Shown here: positions 42,497 through 51,820 of the stretch, piece by piece | Numbering within the stretch: position 1 is the stretch's first letter | Layout: each line of letters starts with the position of its first letter | Position numbers and translations under genes: made by a program | The notes under the pieces: generated by a model | What the model was told of the DNA's origin: nothing | Seen by the model: the letters and a program-made list of their open reading frames with translations, nothing else | The model's database searches: none | From: Bifidobacterium breve | GTDB lineage: Bacteria; Actinomycetota; Actinomycetes; Nanopelagicales; Nanopelagicaceae | Reading direction: 5' to 3' | DNA: 64,000 nucleotides | NCBI GenBank assembly: GCA_945883675.1 | Contig: CAMCYA010000002.1 | Span: 1-64,000, forward strand

Positions 42497-43771
42497 TTAG
42501 ATCCAGGAGTCAAACCACATTCTCGCTTGCCATTGTTCGTATGTTAATAATTGACCTGTATACAGTGGCAAAAAATATAAGAAACATAAAAAGATTAGCG
42601 TAAATCCTCCAGCAACAATGCCCTGTGAAACCCTTGGTTTTAGATCACTATCGAGTAATAACTTTGCACAGTAAATGATTGATAAAATCAAAAATGGCTC
42701 AATGATGATTGCATAAAAACTAAACATTGTTCGCTCGGGTAATGCAAACCAGGGTAGATAACCTGCGACTAATCCAATGACGATAATGTTGGCAACTGGG
42801 TCTGTGCTTCTATTTCTTAATGATTTAATCCAGTTCCTAATTACAAAAATGATGGCAACTGTCCCTATCCACCATAAAAATGGTGTTCCGAGTGCCAAAA
42901 CTTCGCGAGAGCAATCATCACTTGCGCAGCCTTTTGGTGAGTCATAGAAAAATGAGGTTGGCCGAACCATAACGAGCCAACCTAAAGGATTTGATTGGTA
43001 AGGATGCTTCTCCGTCAAACCAATATGAAAACCAAGCATCTCGGAGTGATAATTAATCAGAGCGATTATCGGGTTGCTCGAAATTTGACGATCCCAACCT
43101 CGGTCAGAGAGAAACCAACCCATCCATGTAATTGTGTAGACAGCTAATGGAAGTAAACCAAAACTAGCAAGGGTTTTTGCAATTTTACGGGGAGTCTGAC
43201 GAATATCCTGTGCAACTAATATTCGATAAAGTGTAATGAAAGTAATTACAGCGATGAAATAAATAGCGCTCCACTTACAACTAAGAGCCAAGCCAAATGC
43301 AAACCCTGCCCACCAATTCCTATTCCTACTCCATAGATAAATTCCAAGAAGTGTGAAGAAGGTTAGAAATAGATCCAGAAGAGCAGTTCGTGAATGAACC
43401 AACAAAAGACCATCGCTAGCCATTAATCCAGCAGCAAGTGCTGTCAAGACAGGTGAATAGAAAAGCACATGGACTAAACGTGCAAATAAAAGTATGAGTA
43501 AAGTTCCAAAGATTGCTGTCGCAAATCGCCATCCAAATTCATTGTCTCCAAATATTGCTATACCGATTGCTATAAGCCATTTTCCAAGGGGTGGATGAAC
43601 GATGAACTCGGAGCTCGCACCGGTAACTTCGACTCCAAAATTGAGAAAATCTTGCGCACCATCGACGTAGTAAAGCTCATCAAAAATAAAACCTTTTGGT
43701 GAACTTAAATTAAACAATCTCAGCACAAATGAAGCCAAAGCGATGAGAAGTGGGGCAATAGCAGCGGTCAC
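42497..43771 (-). CDS. pmt: Dolichyl-phosphate-mannose--protein mannosyltransferase (PMT)
   Basis: FIFDELYYVDGAQDFLNFGVEVT; HPPLGKWLIAIG; divergent from rsmI; GTG start. Confidence 0.93.
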   Translation of the reverse strand: MTAAIAPLLIALASFVLRLFNLSSPKGFIFDELYYVDGAQDFLNFGVEVTGASSEFIVHPPLGKWLIAIGIAIFGDNEFGWRFATAIFGTLLILLFARLVHVLFYSPVLTALAAGLMASDGLLLVHSRTALLDLFLTFFTLLGIYLWSRNRNWWAGFAFGLALSCKWSAIYFIAVITFITLYRILVAQDIRQTPRKIAKTLASFGLLPLAVYTITWMGWFLSDRGWDRQISSNPIIALINYHSEMLGFHIGLTEKHPYQSNPLGWLVMVRPTSFFYDSPKGCASDDCSREVLALGTPFLWWIGTVAIIFVIRNWIKSLRNRSTDPVANIIVIGLVAGYLPWFALPERTMFSFYAIIIEPFLILSIIYCAKLLLDSDLKPRVSQGIVAGGFTLIFLCFLYFLPLYTGQLLTYEQWQARMWFDSWI

Positions 43772-43819
43772 AAGTCAAGGGTATGCGCGATTACTCAAAA
43801 ATACTGAGAGTATTACGCC

Positions 43820-44662
43820 ATGACGCTCATTTTAGCTGCAACTCCAATGGGCAATCCTGGGGATGCAAGCAGTCGATTGAAGAGTGCAATCGAAGATGCA
43901 ACGATTATTGCTGCTGAAGATTCCAGACGCTTTCATCGACTATGCCAAGACATCGAAGTTACTTTTACTGCAAAAGTTGTTTCTTTCTTCGAGGGTAATG
44001 AAGAGGATAGGACAAAAGAACTTCTTGTTGAGTTAAAAAATGGTGTGACAGTTTTAGTTGTCTCTGATGCAGGTATGCCAACAATTAGTGATCCAGGTTT
44101 TAGGTTAATGCGTGAGGCAATTGCCCAAGATATTCAAGTTCAGGTTATTCCAGGACCAAGTGCAGTAACGATGGCAATTGCACTTTCAGGGTTACCTACA
44201 GATCGTTTTTCGTTTGAAGGTTTTCCACCACGAACTGCTGGTGCACGAACTTCTACTTTTGAAAAACTTCGGTTTGAAGAAAGAACTATGGTTTTCTTTG
44301 AAGCTCCTCATCGACTAAAAGAATCTTTGTCAGATGCGGTCGAAGTTTTTGGGCCAGAGCGTAAAGGTGCAATTTGTCGTGAAATGACAAAGCGCTATGA
44401 AGAAAGTATTCGAGGCACACTTTCAGAGTTATTGAGTTGGGCAAGTGCGAACGAAGTTCTGGGTGAGATAACTTTGGTGGTTCAAGGCGCAGAAATCGAC
44501 TCTGCCCTACGAACAGCTAATGACATGGTGGATCGAGTCCGTGAGTTTGAAGCAGCCGGAATGGATCGAAAGGGCGCAATTGCAACCGTTGCCGATGAAT
44601 TTGGTATATCAAAACGTCTTGTTTATGCCGCTGTCGTTGATGCGAATAAGATGAGCCAGTGA
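43820..44662 (+). CDS. rsmI: 16S rRNA (cytidine(1402)-2'-O)-methyltransferase
   Basis: LILAATPMGNPGDASSRLKSAIEDATIIAAEDSR; SDAGMPTISDPGFRLM; VIPGPSAVTMAIALSGL. Confidence 0.96.
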   Translation: MTLILAATPMGNPGDASSRLKSAIEDATIIAAEDSRRFHRLCQDIEVTFTAKVVSFFEGNEEDRTKELLVELKNGVTVLVVSDAGMPTISDPGFRLMREAIAQDIQVQVIPGPSAVTMAIALSGLPTDRFSFEGFPPRTAGARTSTFEKLRFEERTMVFFEAPHRLKESLSDAVEVFGPERKGAICREMTKRYEESIRGTLSELLSWASANEVLGEITLVVQGAEIDSALRTANDMVDRVREFEAAGMDRKGAIATVADEFGISKRLVYAAVVDANKMSQ

Positions 44663-46224
44663 CCAAGTCCTTTTATTTAACGACGCCAATTTATTACGTC
44701 AATGATGCACCTCATATTGGTCATGCCTACACAACTGTTGCTGGTGATGTTTTAACTCGCTGGCACCGTCAAAAAGGTGAATCTGTCTGGTTTTTAACGG
44801 GCACAGATGAACACGGCCAGAAAGTTATGCGCACAGCTGAGGCAAACAATGTTGCCCCTCAAAAGTGGGTCGACAAACTTGTTGCAGATGCATGGAAGCC
44901 AAATTGGGAGCATTTAAATATCGCCAATGATGACTTCATTCGTACAACTGAAAAACGACATACAGAACGTGTACAGAAATTTCTTCAATCACTCAAAGAC
45001 TCTGGCCATATTTATGCAGGTAAGTATGAAGGTCCATATTGTGTGGGATGTGAAGAGTTTAAACTTCCTGGAGATTTGATTGAAATTGATGGAGCAAAGT
45101 GCTGTCCTATTCACAGCAAACCAATTGAAATGGTGAATGAAAACAATTGGTTTTTTAAGTTATCAGATTTTGCAAAACCATTACTAGATCACTACCGTAA
45201 AAATCCAGATGCATGTCAACCAGAGAGTGCTCGTAATGAAGTAATTTCATTTCTTGAAGGTGGCGTCTCTGATCTTTCAATTTCACGTTCTACATTTGAT
45301 TGGGGAATTCCTGTTCCTTGGGATACAGCTCAAGTTGTTTACGTTTGGTTTGATGCGTTACTTAACTATGCAACTGCAGTCGGTCTAACTGATGATCCAA
45401 CCTCTGAAGGTGGGAAAAAGTTTGCACAGACATGGCCTGCCGATGTTCACTTAGTTGGAAAAGATATCTTGCGATTCCATGCCGTTATCTGGCCAGCTAT
45501 GTTGATGGCAGCAGGTCTTGATGTTCCTAAAAAAGTCTTTGCACACGGATGGCTGCTCGTTGGCGGAGAGAAAATGAGTAAGAGTAAATTGACAGGTATT
45601 GCTCCTAAAGACATTACTGATCACTTTGGTGTTGACGCATTTCGATATTACTTCTTACGTGCAATTCCATTTGGAACAGATGGATCATTCTCTTGGGAAG
45701 ATATGAGTGCTAGATACACATCCGAGCTTGCAAATGATTTCGGCAATTTAGCCTCACGAAGTGCTGCAATGATTGAAAAATACTGCGGTGGTGTGTTGCC
45801 AGCAGTTTCTGCAGATGCAGGATTAGAGCAGGCGTTAAATGAAACAGTTTCAAAGGCAGATGCAGCTATGTGCGCACTTGATTTTCAAGGTGGAATTGTT
45901 GCAATTATGGATTTTTGTAAAAAAGTAAATGGTTATGTCACAGAAAAAGAGCCTTGGATTCTTGCTAAGGATCCAGCAAATCAAGCGGTGTTAGAAGAGG
46001 TTTTATATAACACTGCTGAATCTTTGCGAGCATTGGCTGTACTTTTAAATCCTGTCATGCCCCACACGTGTGAAATTTTGTGGCAAAGCCTGGGAGCTCA
46101 ACCTGTTCTCGGCGATTTAGGCGCACAATCAATTTCATCTCTTGCTAAGTGGGGTCAGTTGCCAGCAGGCGCAGTAGTAACAAAAACTCCAGTTTTGTTT
46201 CCACGACTAGAAGTTACTCCTTAA
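44659..46224 (+). CDS. metG: Methionyl-tRNA synthetase
   Basis: TTPIYYVNDAPHIGHAYTTVAGDVL; KMSKSKLTGI; GTG start overlapping rsmI. Confidence 0.97.
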   Translation: MTKSFYLTTPIYYVNDAPHIGHAYTTVAGDVLTRWHRQKGESVWFLTGTDEHGQKVMRTAEANNVAPQKWVDKLVADAWKPNWEHLNIANDDFIRTTEKRHTERVQKFLQSLKDSGHIYAGKYEGPYCVGCEEFKLPGDLIEIDGAKCCPIHSKPIEMVNENNWFFKLSDFAKPLLDHYRKNPDACQPESARNEVISFLEGGVSDLSISRSTFDWGIPVPWDTAQVVYVWFDALLNYATAVGLTDDPTSEGGKKFAQTWPADVHLVGKDILRFHAVIWPAMLMAAGLDVPKKVFAHGWLLVGGEKMSKSKLTGIAPKDITDHFGVDAFRYYFLRAIPFGTDGSFSWEDMSARYTSELANDFGNLASRSAAMIEKYCGGVLPAVSADAGLEQALNETVSKADAAMCALDFQGGIVAIMDFCKKVNGYVTEKEPWILAKDPANQAVLEEVLYNTAESLRALAVLLNPVMPHTCEILWQSLGAQPVLGDLGAQSISSLAKWGQLPAGAVVTKTPVLFPRLEVTP

Positions 46225-46230
46225 ATAAAA

Positions 46231-47091
46231 ATGGCAGATCGCCACAATCGCGACATTGATCGTCAACGTGCTCCGCTTCCAGAGCCATTACCTGTTCCCA
46301 CAGTTGATGCACATGCGCATATGGAGATTGTTACAGATGCAGCATTTGATTCCAAAGAAGTGGCCGATGTAATTGCAGAGGCAAAATCTGTAAATGTAGA
46401 TCGGATAGTTCAAGTTGGTTATTCGGCTGAGCAATCACGATGGTGTGTGGGAGCTGCAGAAAAATGGAACAGTTCTGTACTTGCCGCAGTTGCGCTCCAC
46501 CCTAATGAAGCTCCAGTTGTAGATGATTTGAAGGCAGACCTAAAGATTATTGAAGAACTTGCCCAGCATCCAAGAGTTCGTGCGATCGGGGAGACTGGAT
46601 TGGATTATTTCCGCACTCCACCAGAGTTACGAGCCCGCCAACAAGAATCCTTTAAATGGCATATTGATTTAGCAAAGCGCACAAATAAAGCATTAGTAAT
46701 TCATGATCGAGATTCACATGATGATGTTCTTTCAATATTGTTAGAAGTTGGCGCTCCGGAAAAGACTGTCTTTCATTGTTTTTCAGGCGATGTTGCAATG
46801 GCAAAAATATGTATTGAACGTGGTTACATTCTTTCTTTTGCTGGAACTCTGACATTTAAGAACGCTCCAGAGCTACGAGATGCTGTAAAACTCGTTCCCT
46901 TGGATCAATTATTGGTTGAAACTGATTCACCATTTTTAGCCCCTGCTCCACATCGTGGTGCAGGAAATACGCCTGCACAGATTGCAAACATTGTTCGTGC
47001 AATGGCGACCGAACGAAATCAAGATTTAGCTGAGTTAGCCACGGCCCTCAGTGAAAATGCTGAGAGAGTTTTTGGATCTTTTGCGCCATGA
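46231..47091 (+). CDS. tatD: TatD-family metal-dependent hydrolase
   Basis: VDAHAHME; AIGETGLDYFR; VFHCFSGD; LLVETDSPFLAPAPHRG. Confidence 0.95.
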   Translation: MADRHNRDIDRQRAPLPEPLPVPTVDAHAHMEIVTDAAFDSKEVADVIAEAKSVNVDRIVQVGYSAEQSRWCVGAAEKWNSSVLAAVALHPNEAPVVDDLKADLKIIEELAQHPRVRAIGETGLDYFRTPPELRARQQESFKWHIDLAKRTNKALVIHDRDSHDDVLSILLEVGAPEKTVFHCFSGDVAMAKICIERGYILSFAGTLTFKNAPELRDAVKLVPLDQLLVETDSPFLAPAPHRGAGNTPAQIANIVRAMATERNQDLAELATALSENAERVFGSFAP

Positions 47092-47930
47092 CATTGCTGG
47101 GAGCGGCACAGATCCGCGAACTTGCAGCCCTTTTAGATTTAAAACCATCTAAATCTTTAGGCCAGAACTTTGTTATTGATTCAAATGTATGCAGCAAAAT
47201 TGTGCGAACCGCTGGAGTGCAACCCGATGATATTTGTTTAGAGATCGGGCCTGGACTTGGCTCTTTAACTTTAGCAATCCTTGAAAACGCCAAAGAGGTA
47301 ATCGCAGTAGAAATTGATTCAAGGTTAGCCCAGCAACTCCCAATAACAGTTGCGCAGTATTTTGATCATCCAGAAAATCTGACTGTTATCAATCAAGATG
47401 CCTTGAAAATCAATGAGCTACCTGCGGTGCCAACTGTCTTAGTTTCTAATTTGCCCTATAACGTTTCAGTACCTGTCCTGTTGCATTTACTTGAAAAATT
47501 TCCAAGCATTAGATCAGGTGTAGTGATGGTTCAAGCAGAAGTTGCCGATCGACTTGCTGCAAAACCAGGCGGTAAAGAGTATGGAATTCCAAGTGTAAAA
47601 GCTGCGTGGTGGGCTGAGGTTAAAAATGTTGGAACAGTCTCGCGATCTATTTTCTGGCCAGCACCAAATGTTGATTCAAAGCTCGTTGGTTTTACAAGGC
47701 GCTCAACTCCAGGAAGTGAAGAGATGCGCGTTAAAGTATTTACAATCATTGACAACGCATTTGCTCAGCGTCGAAAGATGTTGAGATCGGCGCTTTCAGG
47801 TCTATACGGTTCGTCATCGGCAGCAGAGCAGATTTTGATCAAGGCCGGTATCGATCCCACACTTCGCGGTGAGGCGCTAGAGATTCAAGGTTTTTGTAAG
47901 ATCGCAGCCGTTGCACCTGACATTTTCTAA
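47088..47930 (+). CDS. rsmA: 16S rRNA dimethyladenosine transferase
   Basis: SLGQNFVIDSNVCSKIV; LEIGPGLGSLTLAIL; VSNLPYNVSVPVLLHLL. Confidence 0.96.
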   Translation: MTLLGAAQIRELAALLDLKPSKSLGQNFVIDSNVCSKIVRTAGVQPDDICLEIGPGLGSLTLAILENAKEVIAVEIDSRLAQQLPITVAQYFDHPENLTVINQDALKINELPAVPTVLVSNLPYNVSVPVLLHLLEKFPSIRSGVVMVQAEVADRLAAKPGGKEYGIPSVKAAWWAEVKNVGTVSRSIFWPAPNVDSKLVGFTRRSTPGSEEMRVKVFTIIDNAFAQRRKMLRSALSGLYGSSSAAEQILIKAGIDPTLRGEALEIQGFCKIAAVAPDIF

Positions 47931-47951
47931 TCTCAGTTATAGGGTCGCATC

Positions 47952-48872
47952 ATGCCAGTCAAAAGTGTGACCGTTCGCGTTCCTGCAAAGGTCAACCTCC
48001 AACTTTCAGTTGGTCCCAAAGAGGCTGACGGCTATCACAATTTGGTATCAGTTTTTCAAGCTATTTCCATATTTGATGACATAACAATTAAGTTAGGCGA
48101 ACCAGGTTCTGGTCTAACAATAAGTATCTCTGGTGATCAAACACATGGAGTACCGGCTGATGCAAATAATCTTGCAGCAAAAGCAGTCTCACTGATATCA
48201 AAAGAATATGACCTCACAGTTGACGCGCACATAGAGATAAAGAAATCAATCCCCGTTGCCGGAGGCATGGCTGGTGGTAGCGCAGATGCTGCCGGAACAA
48301 TTCTTGGTATTGACTATTTATATTCGCTAGATATGACACGTGAAGAGATGATCGAGATTGCATCAAAAATTGGAAGTGATGTCCCATTCATGTTAAGTGG
48401 AGGAACGGCAATTGGTACTGGACATGGTGATCAATTAACTGCGGCACTTTCACGCGGTACCTATCACTGGGTATTAGCACTTTCGACTGTAGGGCTATCA
48501 ACTCCAGCAGTTTATGCAGAGTGTGATCGATTGCGCGGAGAACTTGAAATTGTGGAACCGCAAACTCATGAAGGTTTAATGCAAGCACTTCTTGGTGCAG
48601 ATGCACCAGGAGTTGGTGCTGCATTAGTTAATGATTTACAACTTGCAGCTTGTTCTCTTCGTCCAGCAATTCGTTTGGTATTAGATGTTGGTCAGGAATA
48701 CGGGGCACTTGGTGCAATAGTTTCTGGATCAGGACCAACTGTTGCCTTTTTAGTGGCAGATCAAGATTCAGGACTTGATCTTGCAGTGGCGTTAACCTCG
48801 AGTGGAGTAGTAGGAAGCGTTGCACAGGCCTATGGGCCAGTTGCTGGCGCAAAGGTAATCGCCACAAATTAA
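47952..48872 (+). CDS. ispE: 4-diphosphocytidyl-2-C-methyl-D-erythritol kinase
   Basis: VPAKVNLQLSVGPKEADGYHNLVSVFQAI; IPVAGGMAGGSADAAGTIL; SGSGPTVAFL. Confidence 0.95.
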   Translation: MPVKSVTVRVPAKVNLQLSVGPKEADGYHNLVSVFQAISIFDDITIKLGEPGSGLTISISGDQTHGVPADANNLAAKAVSLISKEYDLTVDAHIEIKKSIPVAGGMAGGSADAAGTILGIDYLYSLDMTREEMIEIASKIGSDVPFMLSGGTAIGTGHGDQLTAALSRGTYHWVLALSTVGLSTPAVYAECDRLRGELEIVEPQTHEGLMQALLGADAPGVGAALVNDLQLAACSLRPAIRLVLDVGQEYGALGAIVSGSGPTVAFLVADQDSGLDLAVALTSSGVVGSVAQAYGPVAGAKVIATN

Positions 48873-48921
48873 CTGCACCTGTTGGTTTGGAACAAATCCA
48901 CTTATGAGGGAGAATACGGGT

Positions 48922-48993
48922 TCCGCCATTGTGTAGTGGCTAGCACATGGGCCTTTGAAGCCCAGGGTCCAGGATCGATACCTGGTGGCGGAG
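48922..48993 (+). tRNA. tRNA-Gln(TTG)
   Basis: TCCGCCA-TT-GTGT..GCAC-A-TGGGC CTTTGAA GCCCA-GGGT-CCAGG ATCGATA CCTGG-TGGCGGA-G; no encoded CCA; T-loop begins with A. Confidence 0.92.
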
Positions 48994-49037
48994 CGATAAG
49001 CGAAGCACAGGGAAATTGCGGAGCGATAAGCGAAGCA
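48988..49037 (+). repeat. 20-bp direct repeat GCGGAGCGATAAGCGAAGCA x2 (period 30), first copy overlapping the tRNA-Gln 3' end
   Basis: Identical copies at 48988-49007 and 49018-49037; a partial third (TGGCGGAG) near 49047. Confidence 0.9.
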
Positions 49038-49086
49038 GATCCGAATGGCGGAGCTGTTGCGAATCCCGTCAAGATAGACTTCACAC

Positions 49087-50511
49087 ATGGCCTTACAGAC
49101 CGCGATCGTTCTTGCAGCGGGCGAAGGCACGCGTATGAAGTCATCGCTACCTAAAGTTTTGCATGAGGTAGCAGGCCGTTCACTTCTTGGTCATGTGCTG
49201 CACGCAGTTAATCAATTACAACCCAATGATTTACGAGTAGTTGTAGGCGCAGGCAGTCAGGAAGTAATTGCCCACCTTGCACAGATTGCACCAAAGGCCA
49301 CAACAATCTTTCAGGAAACTCGCGGTGGAACTGGCCATGCAGCCCAATTAGCGCTCGCAGGTAAAACATCTAAAGGAACAGTTTTAATTCTTGCCGGTGA
49401 TACACCGCTATTAACTGCTGATTCACTTAAGCAGTTTGTAGATACGCACTCAAAGGGAAAATTTGCTGCATCTGTTTTAACGGCAGAACACTCTGACCCA
49501 ACTGGATATGGTCGAATAATTCGCGATGACAACGATGAACTTCTGCGCATTGTTGAGGAAAAAGATGCCAGCGAAAATGAGAAGTATATTTTTGAGATAA
49601 ACAGCGGCGTATATGCATTTGATGGAGAAAAACTCGGCGCAGCCATTGGAAAATTAACAAGCTCAAATTCACAAGGCGAGCTTTATTTAACAGACGTTAT
49701 CGGAATACTTAAATCCGCAGGCGAATCAGTTGCTGCTGTAATTATCGAGGATTTTACTGAAACTCTTGGCGTTAATGATCGAGTTCAACTTGCAGAATCA
49801 GCAGCCATGATTCGCGATCGAATCAATGAGCATTGGATGCGCTCTGGTGTAACAATTATTGATCCAACAACAACGTGGATAGATTCAACAGTTGAAATTG
49901 CACAAGATGTAACTCTTCATCCAGGAACTGCGTTGTTTGGAAAAACTACAGCTGCATCTGGTGCTGTCATAGGCCCTCGATCGACGTTAACTGATTGCGA
50001 AGTTAAAGCTGGGGCCAAGGTTTTAGAATCGATAGCAATTGAAACGGTTATTGGTGAAGGCGCTACGGTTGGTCCATTTACATATTTGAGAGCCGGAACA
50101 GAGCTAGGTGATTCAAGCAAAGCGGGCGCATTTGTTGAGATGAAAAAAGCAACGCTAGGAACTGGTTCAAAGGTTCCACACCTGTCTTATGTTGGCGATG
50201 CCACAATTGGTGACAACAGCAATATCGGTGCAGCAACAATTTTTGTTAACTACGATGGCGTTGAAAAGCATCACACAACAGTTGGTGATCATGTTCGTAT
50301 CGGCAGTGACACGATGCTGGTGGCTCCAGTGACAATTGGAGATGGTGCCTATACAGCAGCTGGATCTGTGATTACAGAAGATGTTCCGGCAGGCGCGATT
50401 GGTATTAGCCGTTCTGAACAACGAAATGTATTAGATTGGGTTCTGCGCAAGCGCAAGGGAAGTAAATCTGCTCAAGCCGCTGAAGCAAGTTCTGGTAAAA
50501 AGAAGAAGTAA
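49087..50511 (+). CDS. glmU: Bifunctional GlcNAc-1-P uridyltransferase / GlcN-1-P acetyltransferase
   Basis: VLAAGEGTRMKSSLPKVLHEVAGR; LbH domain GDNSNIGAATIFVNYDGVEKHHT. Confidence 0.97.
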   Translation: MALQTAIVLAAGEGTRMKSSLPKVLHEVAGRSLLGHVLHAVNQLQPNDLRVVVGAGSQEVIAHLAQIAPKATTIFQETRGGTGHAAQLALAGKTSKGTVLILAGDTPLLTADSLKQFVDTHSKGKFAASVLTAEHSDPTGYGRIIRDDNDELLRIVEEKDASENEKYIFEINSGVYAFDGEKLGAAIGKLTSSNSQGELYLTDVIGILKSAGESVAAVIIEDFTETLGVNDRVQLAESAAMIRDRINEHWMRSGVTIIDPTTTWIDSTVEIAQDVTLHPGTALFGKTTAASGAVIGPRSTLTDCEVKAGAKVLESIAIETVIGEGATVGPFTYLRAGTELGDSSKAGAFVEMKKATLGTGSKVPHLSYVGDATIGDNSNIGAATIFVNYDGVEKHHTTVGDHVRIGSDTMLVAPVTIGDGAYTAAGSVITEDVPAGAIGISRSEQRNVLDWVLRKRKGSKSAQAAEASSGKKKK

Positions 50512-50525
50512 GAAAGGGCAGAGAT

Positions 50526-51506
50526 ATGAGCGAAATCCGATTAACGTCCGAAAAGAAATTACGTCTCTTTGCCGGCCGCGGATTTCCAGAGTTAGCTGAT
50601 GAGGTAGCCGCCGAACTCGGAATTCCTCTCACACCAACATCTGCATATGACTTTGCAAATGGCGAAATTTTTGTTCGCTTCGAAGAATCTGTTCGTGGTT
50701 GTGATGCTTTTGTAATTCAAAGCCACACAACTCCTGTTAATAAACAGATTATGGAGCAGTTGATTATGGTCGATGCACTCAAGCGTGCATCTGCAAAACG
50801 AATTACTGTGGTTGCACCTTTTTATGGATATGCCAGACAGGACAAGAAAAGTCGAGGACGCGAACCAATCACAGCGCGTTTAATGGCTGATCTATTTAAA
50901 ACAGCTGGCGCAGATCGATTAATGACTGTTGATCTGCATACTTCGCAGATCCAAGGATTTTTTGACGGCCCTGTTGATCACCTCTTCGCACTTCCAATGC
51001 TTGCAAATTACGTTGGCAGTAAAGTTGATCGAACTCGTTTAACAATTGTTTCGCCAGATTCAGGTCGTGTGAGAGTTGCAGAGCGTTGGTCTGATCTTCT
51101 TGGTGGCTGTCCAATCGCCTTTATTCACAAGACTCGTGACCCACGCATTCCAAACGAGGCCACCGTTGGTCGAGTTGTTGGTGATGTTCAAGGTCAAACA
51201 TGTGTAGTTATCGATGACATGATCGATACCGCCGGAACAATTACAAAGGCAGTAGATGCGTTATTTGAAGCTGGAGCTAAAGATGTGATTGTTGCAGCAA
51301 CCCATGCTGTCTTTAGTGGAGCAGCCGTTGATCGTTTGAAGAACAGTCGCGCATCAGAAGTTGTTATTACAAATACTTTGCCAGTTTCAGAGGATCAAAA
51401 GTTTGATAACTTAACTGTGCTTTCGATTGCTCCACTTTTGGCTCGGGCAATTCGTGAAGTCTTCGAAGATGGATCGGTCACAAGTCTTTTCGACGGTCAT
51501 TCATAA
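50526..51506 (+). CDS. prs: Ribose-phosphate pyrophosphokinase
   Basis: PFYGYARQDKKSRGREPITARLMADL; CVVIDDMIDTAGTI. Confidence 0.97.
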   Translation: MSEIRLTSEKKLRLFAGRGFPELADEVAAELGIPLTPTSAYDFANGEIFVRFEESVRGCDAFVIQSHTTPVNKQIMEQLIMVDALKRASAKRITVVAPFYGYARQDKKSRGREPITARLMADLFKTAGADRLMTVDLHTSQIQGFFDGPVDHLFALPMLANYVGSKVDRTRLTIVSPDSGRVRVAERWSDLLGGCPIAFIHKTRDPRIPNEATVGRVVGDVQGQTCVVIDDMIDTAGTITKAVDALFEAGAKDVIVAATHAVFSGAAVDRLKNSRASEVVITNTLPVSEDQKFDNLTVLSIAPLLARAIREVFEDGSVTSLFDGHS

Positions 51507-51591
51507 CATACGAAAATTTCTTGCAGGCTAAGCTCGTTCACTGCTTCGCTTTGACGTTCACTACGCTTACCTACTTCGAGATTTTCGTATG
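51507..51591. repeat. Inverted repeat CATACGAAAATTTC ... GAGATTTTCGTATG directly after the prs stop
   Basis: Arms 51507-51520 and 51578-51591; 13 Watson-Crick pairs plus one G-T, loop 57 nt, no U-tract. Confidence 0.85.
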
Positions 51592-51820
51592 GCTATAACA
51601 TCTGAAATCTCTCGCAGGCCAAGCCCGATGACAGGCCTCGTTATCCTTCATTTTTCGCCTATTGAGATTGATTTGCCTAATTACGGGTGGCAAAGATACT
51701 GTTTGCTCTGTTCCGGCGAGGGTAGCGAATAGCTTTCCGTGATCGACGGGTAAGAGATTTTTCTCCTGCTGGAACTTTGTGTTCAAACCGAAGTAACCGG
51801 AGTAATGAGGAGAAGTAAAA

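Noticed and set aside
48988-49056. Possible CRISPR array
   Set aside because: Only two full copies, 10-bp spacers and no cas genes nearby.
48882-49154. 90-aa ORF spanning tRNA-Gln and the 30-bp repeats
   Set aside because: It overlaps the tRNA and the start of glmU; no plausible protein features.
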